Source of the DNA: Deltaproteobacteria bacterium
GTDB taxonomy: Bacteria > Desulfobacterota > Desulfarculia > Adiutricales > Adiutricaceae
Direction of reading: 5' to 3'
Assembly (NCBI GenBank): GCA_031278795.1
Contig: JAITJT010000132.1
Location: 1-5,241 of the forward strand
Length of the DNA: 5,241 nt
Numbering within the stretch: position 1 is the stretch's first letter; each line of letters starts with the position of its first letter. The translations under genes were made by a program, and so were the position numbers. The notes under the pieces are model-generated. The model had not been told where the DNA came from. It worked only from the letters and a program-made list of their open reading frames with translations, and searched no databases. This document shows positions 4,805-5,241 of the stretch, in pieces.

Positions 4805-5241
4805 ATGAAAAAAAATGACGAAGAAGCCTTGGCTTTCACAGCCTATCTCCGCTCTGAAATTGTTAAGCTGGGTTTCGGATCGCAGGCCAAACTCGCGGTC
4901 AAGTCCGGGGTCAGTAAAACAATGATAAGCGACATACTGTCAAATCGCACCAAGGGAAGACCCTTAACCCGCAAAAAAATCACCATGGCCCTTGGGCACA
5001 GCTATGAAGACGCAGTGGCGCTGGGAAGGAAGATCCTCTCCACAAAAATGGCAAACGAGGCTGTGATCGAGGGCAAAAGCTTCAACTTGGGCCAGGTGGA
5101 GATTCCTTCGGTAATCTACCTCCTGGCTGAAAACCGCGACCTCAGGATGAAACTGGAGGAAAAAGAGAGGCTCCTCAACGAGGCCTTGAATCCACACCAG
5201 GAAGAGCTAGAGGAAAGCCAGGCCCTAGAGCCCCAGACCGA
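4805..5241 (+). CDS. XRE/Cro-CI family HTH transcriptional regulator with coiled coil (3' end outside window)
   Basis: The frame is open from ATG 4805 to the window edge (145 complete codons), so the C-terminus is missing. GAGG at 4796-4799, 5 nt before the ATG, sets the start. Residues about 11-65 form a Cro/CI-type DNA-binding domain: the helix-turn-helix reads SQAKLAVKSGVSKTMISDIL (26-45), with Gln27, Ala31, Gly35, Val36, Ser37 and Ile41 at expected positions. A segment like the end of such domains follows (HSYEDAVALGRKIL, 65-78). Residues about 104-140 are rich in Leu, Glu and Lys (LLAENRDLRMKLEEKERLL) and probably form a dimerising coiled coil. It should bind operator DNA as a dimer, perhaps the palindrome at 4731-4744. 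Whether the missing part holds a sensor or a LexA/CI-like peptidase cannot be told. The coding part is markedly G+C-richer than its upstream spacer. Its target is unknown; prophage or host regulator are both possible. Confidence 0.85.
   Translation, partial: MKKNDEEALAFTAYLRSEIVKLGFGSQAKLAVKSGVSKTMISDILSNRTKGRPLTRKKITMALGHSYEDAVALGRKILSTKMANEAVIEGKSFNLGQVEIPSVIYLLAENRDLRMKLEEKERLLNEALNPHQEELEESQALEPQT

Noticed and set aside
4964..5197. 77-codon minus-strand frame inside the XRE gene
   Set aside because: The plus strand has a clear helix-turn-helix protein with a ribosome site. The antisense frame is a shadow.

Overview
The window looks like chromosomal DNA from a Gram-negative bacterium. The evidence is a lipopolysaccharide-heptose gene (stand-alone hldC/rfaE2 type), conventional Shine-Dalgarno sites and Rho-independent terminators. 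The split heptose enzyme, the J-domain protein and the XRE-plus-coiled-coil regulator would fit a deltaproteobacterium (Desulfobacterota), but that placement is inference. Base composition is strongly two-state: the central genes are G+C-rich, while the spacers, above all 3454-4804, are very A+T-rich.

Layout. 1-495: the 3' end of a type ISP restriction-modification enzyme, cut by the window edge and less G+C-rich than the central genes. 496-1126: non-coding, with a 14-bp palindrome, a promoter and a hairpin-bearing leader. 1127-2720: a two-gene operon, hldC (heptose-1-phosphate adenylyltransferase), then 25 bp later an unusual J-domain protein with a long Pro/Lys linker, no zinc finger and one DnaJ-like C-terminal domain. 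2721-2926: a compact regulatory region with TTACAT sites in 11-bp register, a weak-35/good-10 promoter, two hairpins ending in a U-run, and a full-strength Shine-Dalgarno. 2927-3268: a 113-residue protein of unknown function built on two copies of an 18-residue motif (AAxxWAExFxxExPxLFA). 3275-3453: a terminator, then a possible small structured RNA ending in a very good second terminator. 3454-4804: about 1.35 kb without a convincing gene but rich in palindromes and hairpins. 4805-5241: the start of an XRE-family repressor with a probable coiled coil, running off the window.

How the parts fit. hldC and the J-domain gene are probably co-transcribed. The small repeat protein is a separately and apparently tightly controlled unit. 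The XRE gene has a 14-bp palindrome about 60 bp upstream of its start, suggesting autoregulation. The best candidates for undescribed biology are the repeat-motif small protein with its layered control region, the hairpin cluster at 3695-3789, and the possible small RNA at 3359-3453. None can be assigned a function from this sequence alone.
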